NCBI GenBank assembly: GCA_023376005.1
Contig: CM042145.1
Coordinates: forward strand, 15,796,066-15,860,065
Direction: 5' to 3'
Origin: Doryteuthis pealeii
Lineage: Eukaryota; Mollusca; Cephalopoda; Myopsida; Loliginidae
Length of the DNA stretch: 64,000 bases
Shown: positions 51,560 to 64,000 of the stretch, piece after piece
Layout: each line of letters begins with the position of its first letter
How positions within the stretch are numbered: the stretch's first letter is position 1
The notes under the pieces: generated by a model
Database searches by the model: none
What the model was told of the DNA's origin: nothing
What the model saw: only the letters and a program-made list of their open reading frames with translations
Program-made: the position numbers and the translations under genes

Positions 51560-51790
51560 TTCTATAAGAGGTTCGGCTAGAAACACAAGGTTTCCTAGTT
51601 TGATCAACGGTCCGCCTTCTCAAGCGTTATGAGTAGCACAGGGATTGTGCGGTAAAGTAAGGAGCTGATGGAAGGTTGGCGCTCCATCTCAGATGTAAAC
51701 AATCTCCTTGGTCTACGCTATTGAAAAGGGGATAGACTCCCCTCGCTGACTGGCTGATACCGACTTTAGGCCGCCCCGTCGACTTTACTT
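51560..51790 (+). repeat. SINE-A
   Basis: Copy with many small deletions, mirrored at 54320-54545. Confidence 0.65.
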
Positions 51791-52186
51791 ACTCTATAGT
51801 TTCAATGATGTTGTAAAAAAAAACCTATTAAGAAAACAGAATGGTTATTTATATACCCGAGATGAATGGCTCTATAAACACTGTTGATGGGCTAGAAAAA
51901 TTTGTATGTATCCCTGCAGAGGGGTAAGACCCTCTTCAAAAAGAGGGTGTTCTGGCCGTGAAACTAAACTGCATCTGATAGTAAGGCTCCAGATTGGAAG
52001 AGTGTGGAGTACACATCATTACCATTACTCAAGGTCACTCTGACCTGGGTGGTAGTAACCTTTTAGGGTCAGTTATGGTCATGGGTCTGTTGGAAATATT
52101 CATCATTTTGATAAGAAAAGTACTGACTACATATAATTGTAAATTATTTATATATAGAATAATTATGTGAAGATGTTAATTGTTGA

Positions 52187-52490
52187 ACGATTATTATAGT
52201 TACTTGAAAATTTATTTGTATTAAGATAGTAATTATTATATAGTATTAGAATAGGAATACTTATTAATGTAAATTATTTGTATTAAGAATAGTATTATTA
52301 TATTAGTATTAGATAGGAATAACCTTATTAATGTAAATTATTTGTATTAAAGAATAGTATTATTAATTTAGTATTTAGATAGGAATACCTTATTAATGTA
52401 AATTAATTTGTATTAGAATAGTATATTTATTAGTATTAGATAGGAATACCTTATTAATGTAAATTTTTTTTTTTATTAAGAATAGTTACT
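52187..52490. repeat. ~62-bp tandem repeat
   Basis: About five units of 'ttattaatgtaaattatttg', 'tattaagaatagtattatta' and 'agataggaatacc'. Mirrored, irregularly, at 53650-53990. Confidence 0.8.
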
Positions 52491-52995
52491 GAAGTCCATG
52501 CAAATGTGTGCACCAACGATTATTAACAAAATAGAAAAAATAGTTTGAAATCAACTTATAGTAATTAGATAGGAATACTTGAAAAAAACTATACAACTGG
52601 TGGGCAATTATATACACTATACCCAAATTAAGAAAGTAATATATATGTGTGTTAGATTGATTTTAATGGTATACACCTGTCTAGGGTTATTTTATGCCTA
52701 GAAGGTTAGGTAATTATATTCATTTGTCATTTATATTTTTTGTGTAATTGTTTAAGTGTTTTTTTTTTTCCATGTCAGTTATTATATCAAGTATTTCTAT
52801 CAAAATACAAATAATTTGCACACATTTCTATAAGTTTCAAGTAATGCGTAAAAAAAAACCTTTAAGAAACAATTACATACAAAAAAATGTAAATATGAAC
52901 AATAGAATGATTCCGGTTATTTCCTATAAGTCTAAACATTAAACAAGGGGAACCACTCCTTGACTGATAAATTATTTATTTATTTTCCATAAACT

Positions 52996-53129
52996 AACCC
53001 TATAGAGGATACAACACTATATACCAGCTCTCTACTTTTTCTCGTAAGATCAATAGATAAAATTAATCTATCTGTCAAGAAGTGGTCCCCTTTGTTTATG
53101 TTTAGGTTGAGAGGTTCGTGTGAGTATGG
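52996..53129. other. Centre of inverted duplication 2
   Basis: ~130-bp non-matching spacer between the arms, itself containing another 'agtggtcccctttgtttatg' similar to both arm ends (52940s and 53160s). No Ns: the turn-round lies inside one contig. Confidence 0.8.
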
Positions 53130-55598
53130 GAAAAATAATAAATAATTGTATCAGTCAAGAGTGTTTCCCCTTTGTTTAAATTGTTAGACTTATAGGAAAA
53201 ACCGGAATCATTCTATGTTCATATTTACATTTTTTTTGTGTAATTGTTTCTTAAGTTTTTTTTTTACGCATACTTGAAACTATAGAAATGTGTTGCAAAA
53301 TTATTTGTATTTGATAGAAATTACTTGTATAATAACTGCATGTGAAAAAAAAAAACAACTTAAACAATTAAACACAAAAATATAATGTGCAATGAATATA
53401 ATTCCTAACCTCTAGGCATAAAATAACCCTTAGACAGGTTGATATACCATTAAAATCAATCTAACAACATAAATATTACTCTTATTTCAGTAATAGTGGT
53501 ATAATATTTGCCCACAGTTGTATAGTTTCAAGTATTCTATCTAATACTAATAATTATGATTTCAAACTATTTTTTCCTATTTTTTACTACACTCGTTTGG
53601 CACACATTTGCATGGTTAGTAACTATTCCTTAATAAAAAAAAAAATTTACATTAATAAGGTAATTCCTATCTAATACTAATATAAAAACTATTCTTAAAT
53701 ACAAATAATTTTACATTAATAAGGTATTCCTTATCTAATACTAATATAATAATACTATTTTATACAATAATTTACATTATAAGGTAATTCCTATTAATAC
53801 TAATATAATAATACTATTCCCCTTTAATACAAATAATATTTACATTAATAAGGTATTCGCTATCTAATCAATATAATAATACTATTCTTAATACAAATAA
53901 TTTTCAAGTAAACTAAATAATATCGTTTCAACAATTACATCTTCACAATAATTATTCTTAATATAATAATTTACATTATATGGTATCAAGTTTTCTTACT
54001 CAAATTATGAATGATTTCCAAACAAGACCATTTGACACATAAACTGGGACCGCAAACAGGTACTACCACCAGGTCAGAGTGGACCTGTGAGTATGGTATA
54101 ATGGTATCCACACCTCTCCAGATCTGGAGCCTTACTATCAGATGCAGTTTAGTTTCAGCCAAAACCCCCTTTTTTTTGAAGAGGGGTCTTACCTCTGCGG
54201 GGATACATACAATTTATTCTAGCCCTATCAACAGTGTATAGAGCCATTCATCTCGGGTATATAAAATAGACATTCTGTTTCTTAAGAGGGTTTTTTTTTT
54301 ACACATGCTTGACTAAGAGTAAGTAAAGTCGACGGGGCGGCCCTAAAGTCGGTATCAGCCAGTTCAGCGAGGGAGTCTTCCCTTTCATAGCGTAGAACCA
54401 AGGAGAATTGTTTTAGCATCTGAGGTGAGGCGCCACACTTCCATCAGCTCCTTACTTTCGCACAGATCCCTGTGCTACTATACGCTGAGAGGGCGGGGAC
54501 CGTTATCAACTAGGGAACCTTTGGTTTCTAGCCTGAACGGCTCTATAGAAAATGTGTGCAAATTATTTGTATTTGATAGAAATACTTGATATAATACTAC
54601 AACAGAACGTTTGGTCAGAGTGTGGACTCATCTCTTGTTGATTAGTTATATCGCAAAGACTTGAGTTTTTGTATTTTCTTTATTAAAAACAAACCCCAGC
54701 CAAACCGGCACAGATGAGAAGTGGCATCTTTGAGTGAACGTCTTCTCTTCAGTAACTGTCTGGCCACAACTAACTTAACTAAAAACCTGTTTCTGTCTCA
54801 TGCCTTCGCTTCACCAATCCAGAGTCGGCATGCAGGTGGAGCGCGAGTTAAACGCTGTCAATCTAAAAGATATGAAAATTAATGGAGGAAGAATCTACAT
54901 ATCTGTGAATGACCAAATTAGGGACCTTGACACAATAAGCACCCAGCCAAATCCATTTTGAAAGGAATGAAGTTTTGCTTTTCCACCGATTGTTAGTAAA
55001 CAAAACAGCCGGACGATAAAAACCAGTAACATTTTATACTAAAAATGAGGTTTTGATTTTTAATTAAAAAAAAAACTATATTTCATGTTGTTGTTAGCAT
55101 ATGTGAAAAATTAATTTTGCAATATATTGGTTTATTTAAAAAAAAAACAACTTAAAATGAAAGACTGTTTTTATTTATTTTCCAAGTGACTCATGATAGT
55201 TAATATTAAAAAGTATTTTAAAAGATTTTTGGTTAGGTTAGGGGTTAGGGTTAGTTGTCATTCATTATAACTTATATATACTTTTTTTATAGCTTTAACT
55301 ATTCGTGTTAAACCGTGTCTAACATTAAAGTTTTTAATAATTAAAAAGAATTGCTTCTGAATTAACAACATGAAATGAGCAAAAAAAAGTATTTAATGAT
55401 AAAAACGTGTCTTTCGTTTAGAGTTTTTATAATTTTTTTAAAAAGTGCGTCTAAAATCGTCTGTTTACAAACAACTATTTTAACGTGAAAAGCAAACTAT
55501 AAATTCAAACCAGCTCTACTCTGCTTAAAAAATGGTATTGGTTGCTGACACACTGTGCATTGCTTCACTTCACGTCAGGCTGATTACTGATCAATCCT

Positions 55599-55633
<35 letters not shown>

Positions 55634-57122
55634 TATGAGGGAAAAAATGAGTAAAGAAAAGAAATGTAGATAGATAAAAATGAAATTTTATAATCGATCT
55701 CACTTTTAATTGATATCACTTACAACATGTGTTTTGGTCTGTTTATAAAATGTATACGGATTTACGTTATTATTATTATAAAATAATCAAACTTCAAAAT
55801 AAAAAATTCTACTCTGATGAAGGTCGGCAAAAATCTTGTCGGAACATTTTATTCATTTTTCCTATTAAATTAATTACATCATCAATTTCAACTCCATCTG
55901 ATTATTTAATAATAATAACGTAATCCGTATACATTTTGATAAAACAGACTGAAACACATGTGGAGTGTATCGATAAAATTCATTTTATCATCTAACATTT
56001 CTTTTTCTTTACTCATGTTTTTCCTCATATTGTCGGATTCCATTTCCCATTCTCACAATATTTATATATATATTATATATATATATATAAGTCAATGCAA
56101 ATTATTTGTGCACCCATCAATTTTGAATATCTTTATCCATTTCTTAGAATCTAATGCCTGTAATTAATATCAGGTTTTATATGTTAATAAGCACACAAAA
56201 AATATAACACTCAATTTTCAGAACAATAGGTTAATACATAAATTTTGACAGCCGAATTATGCAAATTGGAAAAGACAAAATTATTCGTACTGTAGGCTAA
56301 TTTTGGAAAAAAATATTTTACAGTTTGAAACTGATTTTATTTTTACAGGTTTGAATATTTTACAGGTTTGAACTGAGGGCCATAACGCAGCGGAGGAAAA
56401 CCAAAAACATTTAATTATGTAAATGGTGAAGGTACAGGTGATGCCTGTACAGTAACAGATGAAATTCAAGAAATTTTCGTTGGGTAGCAAGAACCTCAAC
56501 AATCAAAACAAGGTCAGGTAAGTCTGAGCTGTGCTCCAAGCTATAAAAGTAAATCCAGCTAGGTAGCATTCAGAGAGTATCAGGCAAACTCGGCATCTAA
56601 CAGTACAGTGTGGTTCGTCATCTTCACGACCTCAGCAAAAATTATCTGGTGCTGCAAATTGTGCCTCACGCATACCAAATATTGCAAAACATTTGACTCA
56701 CCCTCCTTTTTTTTTTCATAGTCGGATAAAGAATAAATCCAGCTAGTAGCACTCAAGAGTAATCAGTGAGGCTCGTTATCTCACAGTACAGTATGGTTTG
56801 TTCATCTTCACAACCTTAGCAAAATTTATCTGGAGCTGACAAATTGTGCCTCACACTACAAAATATTGCAAAACTTTTAACCACCCTTGTATTTTTTAAT
56901 AGTCGGATAAGAAGTAAAATCCAGCTAGTAGCACTCAGAGAGTATTCAGGTGAGCTAGTGGTATTCATAGTGAGAGGGTGAGTGGTTTTGTCATTATATA
57001 ACCTAGCAAAATTATCTGGAGCTGACAAATTGCCTCACTCACACTGTCTAACAAAATATTGCAAAACTTTTAACTCACCCTTGTATTTTTTAATAGTCGG
57101 ATAAGAAGAAATAAAGTTTTAC

Positions 57123-57329
57123 CTATTGTGTGTTGTTGAGACTCATTCTGAGTCTGTTGCAGCCATTTCTTCAATCGCTCTCATCGTCGTCATCATCCAG
57201 TTGTTCGGGTGTACGATTGCCAATCCCAATTCAAAATCATCATCAAAAGGAACATAATTTTGTGTAGTTCTGCCTGTGGTGGATTGTGTGATTTGTGTTG
57301 CGACTGTTCCACCCGTTACATTGCTGGAT
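57123..57329 (-). pseudogene. ATM: ATM exon 15 copy, frameshifted
   Basis: Reverse copy of 48794-49000 of equal total length but with compensating indels (extra T near 57148, extra A near 57173, losses elsewhere). The acidic reading frame is broken. Artefactual duplicate. Confidence 0.8.
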
Positions 57330-59668
57330 CTGCTCCAAAAGGCAAGAAAAAATTACAAAAGGAGACGACATTTCGCTGACCAAAATTATGTTCACTTAGA
57401 AAATCTTGAATTTTTTCTTAGCTTTTCCTCAGTCGGTAGAGTATTTGACTAAAATGCAAGGTTCCTGGTTCGATACCGGCCCTCGCCAACACAGTGTATG
57501 AGTAGCACAGGGATCTGTGCATTAAAGTTGGCGAGCTGATAGTAGGTGTGGTGCTCACCTCAGACGCTAAAAAACAATCTCCTTGGTCTAGCGCTATGAA
57601 AAGGGGATAGACTCCTTGCTGTCTGGCAGATACTGACTTTAGGCCACCCGACGACAAGGTTCGCGGGTGGGAACAATTAAAGTCGTCGGGTAGCCTAATG
57701 TCTGTATCTGCAGACAGCGAGGGAATCTATCCCCTTTTCACTAGCAACTAGACAAGGAGGATTGTTTTTGCTTATCTGAGGTGGAGCACACACTTACCAC
57801 CAGCTCCTTACTTTACTGCACAGATCTTTGTGCAATTCATATGCTGAGTTGGCGAGGGCCGGTTACAAAAAGGATCCTAGGCTGAGCTCTACCGACTGAG
57901 CCCTACACAAAAATAATAATATACACACTTTAAATGAAGAACCTAAAAACCTGAGATGCCCCTGTTGATAGATCATCTGAAGACTAAAAACCTCACAAGA
58001 CGATTCCCAAATACCCACAGCCAAAATACTAATGTGTACGTCCTGAAGAGCCCTCCTGGTGTAAGGTCATCTGAAGACAAAGTTTATGTTGTTTTCCCTT
58101 CGGAGGAGTACCCGAAAAAAAGGTGTTCCCAACTGTACTTTTTGGTGATAAGGAGATCGAGGGGGGTGGGGCATGAGTGAAGCATTGCGCAGGTGGAGTA
58201 AGTGAGATAGTGGTCTGATATCTATACTGTTTTACGTTCCATCAAATGAATAGAACTTTTGGATTCTGAGAGACTTGATGACGCGGGAGAGGGGGGGAGT
58301 CACAGAATTTGACCTAAAATTTCGCTTACTCATGGCCGTAAACCGACCTAGCTAAGAAGAGGAAGGCACACGAAATGAACGACTGATACTACACTCGTTG
58401 CTTTTTCCACGTAGGCCAAACGTACCGATACAGTGACGTCACGAGGTGGAAGGAAGGAAAAGCGATCCCTGGTAGTCAGTTTCAGCAGTGTAAATACCAG
58501 AGGGCGGTCGGTGAACATCTCGTGGGGGAGGGAAGACGAAGATGTCTCCCAAAAGAAAGTTATCACATTGAAAATGCCAGAATAAAGAACTAATACCGGA
58601 ATAAATCATTATCACGGAAACAAATCACCCATCAATAAGATAGAAAGGTCTTTTCATTATGAAGCCTTTCCAATTGATTTTGAAAGAATTCCACCAAAAT
58701 GACATTTATAAACTCTAGCCTGTCGGCGTTCGTATTATGATTCCCCAAAGACTATACAAAACTTGAATTAAATGTTGTGTTTAAAAATAATACTGTGTTA
58801 TTGTGTTTGTTGCCAAGTTTTTTGCATGTGCAACCTTTCATTTCTTGTATTCTGATGGAAAGCGCTGTATAGCGTTGAAACGATAGGCGTATGTAAGAAA
58901 TATCTATCTATACATATATAAAGGGCAGTTTGTGTGTGTGTGTATGTATGTCCGAAGGAAACTATGAAAAAAAAACAAAAACAATTATTGACAAGTAAAT
59001 ATATATAAACATTCAGAATCACCAGATCTTGGTTTTGAGAAGATTTTGAAGATTTGATTTATATTCGTGAAGATGATTTTTGGGATTCAAATAAATGATT
59101 CTGCGAGACTACCTTTTGTTAACCTCCCCCCCTCTACCCAAAAGGTGACAACCGGTTAGCCACTTCTTGTAAAATACTTAACAACACAACATGCAGCAGC
59201 AGCAAGCAGCATATTTTGGTAAAAAACTGGCAAATCATGCCTCAAATCCCATGACCCAGAAAAAATGAACCCACAATTTTGTAATAAAACTGTTCATTTT
59301 AACTAGGGTGGGGGGTAGGTTTAGGGTTACAGTTAGGAAGTAAGGGTTAGGGTTAGTTAAATGGGAAAATAAAATAAATAATTTGGTTCTGTTTTTTCTG
59401 GTCACCTGTAATATCATGGGATTTTGAGTATGATTTTGCAGTTTTTACGGAATATTTTTTTGTCAATAAAAACTAAAGTAAATCCAGCTCTCATTTTTAA
59501 AGGAAGCCACATGCTTGATTGGACAATCGGCTGTAGCTTGCATAATAAAGACGGAGGAAGTTTTGAGCGGATGTATTTTTTTTTTTTTAACAATTCCCTT
59601 AGTGAGTTGGTGGAGCGTGCACCTGAACAATTTACAAATAAAAAGTAGGAAACAAAATCCCAACTTAC

Positions 59669-59973
59669 CTGATTAGAGACAATATCCAAAAACACAGTGT
59701 AAGACGTTAACGAACGCAGCAATTTAAAATGCTGAAAGTGTAGTTCTTCTTTGGTCCCACAAGGAGAAAAACATCTGAATGAAGAAGAGGCAGTGCAAAA
59801 GTACAGCGCTATTTCCAAGTTTTTGCAATAAGCGTGATATTTTAATCGTTGCATTTTCCAAGTTGCACACAACTGAGTGAATACATTGGATGATTGGTCA
59901 ATAATATTTCTGCCCAGTAATTGAGCAGACACTTGGACAACAGACACTTATATAGGCAAGCTTATGCAAGGGT
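59669..59973 (-). pseudogene. ATM: ATM exon 14 copy, frameshifted
   Basis: Reverse copy of 46137-46442, 305 nt instead of 306. GTCTGGCTC has become GTCTGCTC and other single-base changes occur, so the frame is lost while the splice sites remain. Artefactual duplicate. Confidence 0.8.
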
Positions 59974-62900
59974 CTGCAAAAAATAGGGTAAGAAACAACA
60001 TTTGTAATAATATTAACAAGTTTAATATAGAAATACAGGGTGTGTCCATAAAGTCTCTTTACCTCGTTCTCCGGATATCACTCCCCTGGACTTCTTTTCT
60101 GTGGGGTTTATGCGAAAGGATCAAGTTTATATGACCTTTTTTAATTGTTTTTTTTTTTAATATTTTCTCATGAAACTCGTTAGATAGTGGAATGACAGGT
60201 GGTATAGGATGTTAAGAGTTAATCTTAAATTCCTATACCACCTCATTCACCCGCCGGAAGTCTTATTCGTTTTCATAATTCACTCCAAACGATAACCTTG
60301 TTTAAATTAATATTAAACATATTTAGACGTCTTTGATTTAAGGGAAATAACAGGTAACTTTAGATGCAAGTCATTTTTAACACATTTTTTTTTAATATAT
60401 CCTTAAGGAATGCTCTGGACTTAGAAAATTCTCAACAGGATGTTAAGAGTTAAACATATTAAAATAACAAATTATATGTTAAATCAATATTACTGACATT
60501 GTAACGTTGTCCCTTTTTTTCGGGGACTAAAACGATATCTGTAACGTTGTCGGTATATTCTGGTCACAGTACCCAAAGCTGATATGAGTAAACGCGGTGG
60601 CGTGGTGGTGATATATTCATGGTACTAAAAATGTCTTCTTGTTGACAAAATTACAATGCGAGAAATATGTAATTGCAACTGCTAGCCTTTATTTTTGTGC
60701 TCACTCATGGGTTCGTATCAAAAGAGGAGGAAAGGCAGAGAGAAAGAGAGAGAGAACACTACTTGATTACTGTGACCCCATACTGGGCACTAAAGTGGCC
60801 GTCCGTTCCCTACGCGTCCGAAGCAAAAGAACTCCGGTCAACACTCAAAACCTTCCGGTTGACACTCAATTCTCCATTCGGGGTCATGCTACGGTCAAAC
60901 TGTTTTGTGTTCATTACTCTCTCACTTATTTCTTTCTCCTCCTTTTCTAATATAGTAGTTCTCGCTAAAAAGCCAGGACCTTCATTATCTGTTACACATA
61001 TATTTATTAAAACTTTCTTGAAAAAAACGACAGTAAGACAGGAAATGTTGCGTCTCCCGTTCAGAGCGTATTATATATATATATATATATAAATCAACAA
61101 TGCTAAAGATATTGTATATCGAACCAAAGATGCAGATATCACTGACCTTAAAGCAAAATATCACTGAAGATAATTGTTCCAATTACCGTCGAACTGGAAG
61201 ACAAGGCAACAAATGATTGTAACTTCAAATACAAATTCGATGCTACAAAGTCCACTGCAAAATGCAAAAGTATATATAAGACTCCACAATGTCATTCAAT
61301 CAAGCAGTCAAGCAGGCAATCAGACTCAAGGAGTGGAATACCCAAATCACCCAGATTCATGAATGGGATCATTCTGATTCCTATTATACCAGCTGTCTTA
61401 GACACTGCTTGAATTGGACTTAGTAAGCTGTTTGTTATTAAAACCAACAGTAGACTAACTGACTTCAATAATCACTAATTCCAATGTGAAAATTGATGAG
61501 GCTCTGCTACAACGAACATGGCAAGAAATCGAGTACTGTCTTAATGTATTTTTGTGAAATAATGGTGCCTATGTAGAGGTGTATTAAATGAGTAAATAAA
61601 CTTCAGTATCTAACTCTTCATTTTGTAATAATTCACATATTTGTCGCTTCATTTGTTGTATGTACTCAGTGGTTATCAAAGTTTTTAATCACATTCCATT
61701 TGTTTATTTCAGGTAACCCTGTTGATTAAATAGGTAAAGTGTAACGAGACTACTCCTCAGAGAATGCATAATGTGTATCATGGTCTATTAAAACAAATTG
61801 GATATCTGGTTCAGAGAAACTACGGAACAAGTATGGAAGAGATCCACTGTCCGGCATGTCTGTGCATGGACAAGTAATCCATGGAGGCGTGAACAACTAA
61901 GAACATCTGAGAAAACATTGATCACGTATTTGTGAAACTGTGCTACAGCGGCAAGAAATCAAGTAGCGTCTTAATGTGCTTCATGCAACTAATGGTGCTC
62001 ATTAGAGGTGTATTAAATGAGGCAAATAAACTTCAGTATCTACTCTTCATTTTGTAATAATTTCCATATATTTGTCGCTTCATTTGCTTTTGTAATATAA
62101 TTTTAAAGTATAAAGAGACTTTATGGAAACCCTGTATTTTAATAATACAAAATAGAACGTGTAAATGTAGTCTTCCACATAAGACACCATATCTGATGGG
62201 TTTTAAAAAAAATTCTTACCCAGGGTTTTAATTTTTGTTAACTCTCAGCATGCTTGTTGTTTTGGTTGGTTGGTTATTTTGTTTAATGGCATATCAACCC
62301 TTGAGTTATTTAATGCCAAATTTTGTTTTTTTGTGTATATAGGATTTGTAAGCAAATAATTTGTAGGTAAAATTTTGTTTGTTTTATAAACTAGTAGAAA
62401 TAATAGTCCATTAACTTCATGTATATTAATAAGTAAAGTAAAGTTGTCGGGCGGCCTAAAGTCGGTATCAGCCAATCAGAAGGGAGTCTATCCCTTTTCA
62501 CTTGCACTAGACCAAGGAGATTATTTTAGTGTCTGAGGTGGAGCGCCACACCTACCGTCAGCTCCTTACTTTACCGCACAGATCCCTGGCTACTCATATG
62601 CTGAGTTGGCAAGGACTGGTATCAAACTAGGACCTTGTGGTTTCTAGCCGAATGCTCTAACGACTGAGCTAACCCGGCCCTTCCTTTTCCAACAGTATAT
62701 CAGGTATATTAATAAACTGTGAGAATTAATTCTATATTAGATTTTCATTAACTTCACTAGTACAAAATAAAAAGTAAGAGCAAAGTGGATTGTTGCAGGT
62801 CATGACACTTAGTACCTGGGTCAAACACTGCTCGGCACCAGAATCCTTCAACATTTAAGTTGCCACCCACAGTTAACAGGTGGTCCCATTGTGTGCGTGG

Positions 62901-64000
62901 GGAATGAACATATTCTACAGCCAAGGCAGGATTGCAATCTAAGTTGACAAGAATTACAACTTGCTCAAGAATGAGTATACAAAACAATGAATTTAAATTA
63001 AAAAAGTATGTATTTATCCAATCCCTAGCAGGATGTGAACAAGGTCAATTTTTAAGTAAAGTTTAACCCCTTTATCTACCAGACCGCCCCGAAACCGCCG
63101 AACGATCAAAATGCTAGACCACACGAAAAATGTCAGCTCTTAGAAAATGGTTTAGAGTTAAAAAAGAGAAATGATAAATTTCTTTTCAGTAGTAAAGGAT
63201 CGGCCATATGATGCTAGTTGTCAATCATTTTGGAACATGGCAGTGGTAGATAAAGTGTTAAAACCAAGTAATGAGACAGTCTTGTGTGTGTGTGTGCGTG
63301 TTTAACCTCATGTGTATCAATAAATTAGAAGAAATGTCTTCATGTGTATCAATAAATTGGTGGTAATATTTTTGTTTGTTTCGCTTTATCAACTATTAGT
63401 AATAATTTTTGTGTTAGATTTTCATTATTTGACCTTAAATAATTGATTTAATTAATTGTAATTAGTTTTTTCAAATTTTTAGCAGATGAAAAATTGGGTA
63501 TCCCTATTTTATACAGACTGAAATAATTGCAATATTAGCCAATGAATACAACATTAATAACATCTGTATGTTTTTTTCTATTTAGTAGTAAAGGATCATT
63601 GATATATACTAGTTTGTCAACCATTTTGGACATGGCTATTGCGGATGGCAGTGGTAGATAAAGGGTTAACAGGTTTGAATTCAGAGTTTTCCTTCTCCAA
63701 GACCGTTGTTACCAAGGTTAAAGAGTCCAGGCTGCCCCTACTATCTACCCATAGCTGAAGGGAGAATAATTGGATTCATACCTTTCTAAAAAAACTTACT
63801 AAGTGCTATGTGAAATGCAAACAGCATTGTTCATGATTTGAACTCGATTTGCAGTGTACATTACTTACGATGATAACCATTACAGCACAGGTGCCTCAAT
63901 TAACAAGTAGACATTAAAAGTACTAGCAAATATATGCACACTCCGGGGGAAAGTATTTAAGTTTTAATGTTATAATATTATATTAAATTAGAAAGGCTAA

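Larger units (their letters stand above)
42100..52995. repeat. Left arm of inverted duplication 2
   Basis: Reverse complement of 53130-64000: the CTAG of the Helitron at 42171-42174 pairs with 63923-63926, exon 14 with 59669-59973 and exon 15 with 57123-57329. This arm has intact exons and few frameshifts. It probably extends left of 42100, since the right arm is still matching at the window end. Confidence 0.92.
53130..64000. repeat. Right arm of inverted duplication 2 (indel-rich)
   Basis: Reverse complement of 42100-52995, holding mirror copies of every element there: SINE-A at 54320-54545, 57420-57655, 57680-57905 and 62435-62685; 184-bp units at 56530-57118; the ORF relic at about 57950-58475; Helitron at 58905-59165; fold-back at 59220-59435; mariner at about 60030-62135; SINE-B at 63670-63900. 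It differs from the left arm by frequent 1-2-base indels, often in short homopolymers. That is expected of a lower-quality second-strand read. Confidence 0.9.

Noticed and set aside
53130..64000. A third set of ATM exons as a processed or duplicated pseudogene
   Set aside because: Introns are retained and the whole arm mirrors 42100-52995 with indel noise; palindromic artefact.

Overview
This is animal nuclear DNA: AT-rich, intron-rich, packed with (AT)n microsatellites, Pol III-derived SINEs and decayed DNA transposons. The one host gene I recognise is the 5' part of ATM, the DNA-damage checkpoint kinase, on the + strand from about 17.9 to 49.0 kb. Fifteen coding exons with consensus splice sites give about 860 residues, colinear with the first ~880 residues of vertebrate ATM. 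They include the TAN motif (split by the first intron) and the N-terminal helical solenoid. The kinase end lies outside the window. The repeat content (several tRNA-type SINEs, a 5S-derived SINE, Penelope, Helitrons, mariner/hAT/piggyBac-type MITEs) suggests an invertebrate, plausibly a mollusc and perhaps a cephalopod. That placement is an impression, not a proof.

Layout: (1) 1-9,495 is the reverse complement of 15,423-24,955. (2) 9,496-15,222 is seen once and ends at a 200-N gap (15,223-15,422). (3) 15,423 onward reads through ATM in the sense direction. Turned round, the left contig (15,222 down to 1) is ATM upstream sequence followed by a second copy of coding exons 1-4. The simplest explanation is a second haplotig or a misplaced contig joined head-to-head. 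(4) 24.2-42.1 kb is single-copy ATM intron/exon sequence with many insertions. (5) 42.1-53.0 kb is repeated in reverse from 53.1 to 64.0 kb around a ~130-bp centre with no gap. The second arm carries many single-base indels, which looks like a fold-back read artefact, so the ATM exon copies there are not real extra genes.

The left contig adds one useful thing: a candidate ATM promoter and first exon at about 12.66-12.77 kb (minus strand). It has a YY1-type GCCGCCATATT box, an upstream ORF and a good splice donor. If spliced to the first coding exon, the uORF stop overlaps the ATM start codon (TAATG).

The most interesting non-host signal is a set of type I hammerhead ribozyme motifs (14.82 kb +, 15.14 kb -, 27.71 kb +, and a variant at 33.67 kb +). 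Two of them sit about 40 nt downstream of tRNA-like A/B boxes, i.e. in a SINE-like element, and have self-complementary stem III sequences suited to acting as dimers. A Penelope reverse-transcriptase relic (37.3-37.9 kb) shows that an element class known to carry hammerheads is present. Other points are SINEs with different Pol III heads sharing one 3' tail, Helitron-like elements with TC...CTAG ends, and an eightfold intronic array that resembles a duplicated 27-nt exon.
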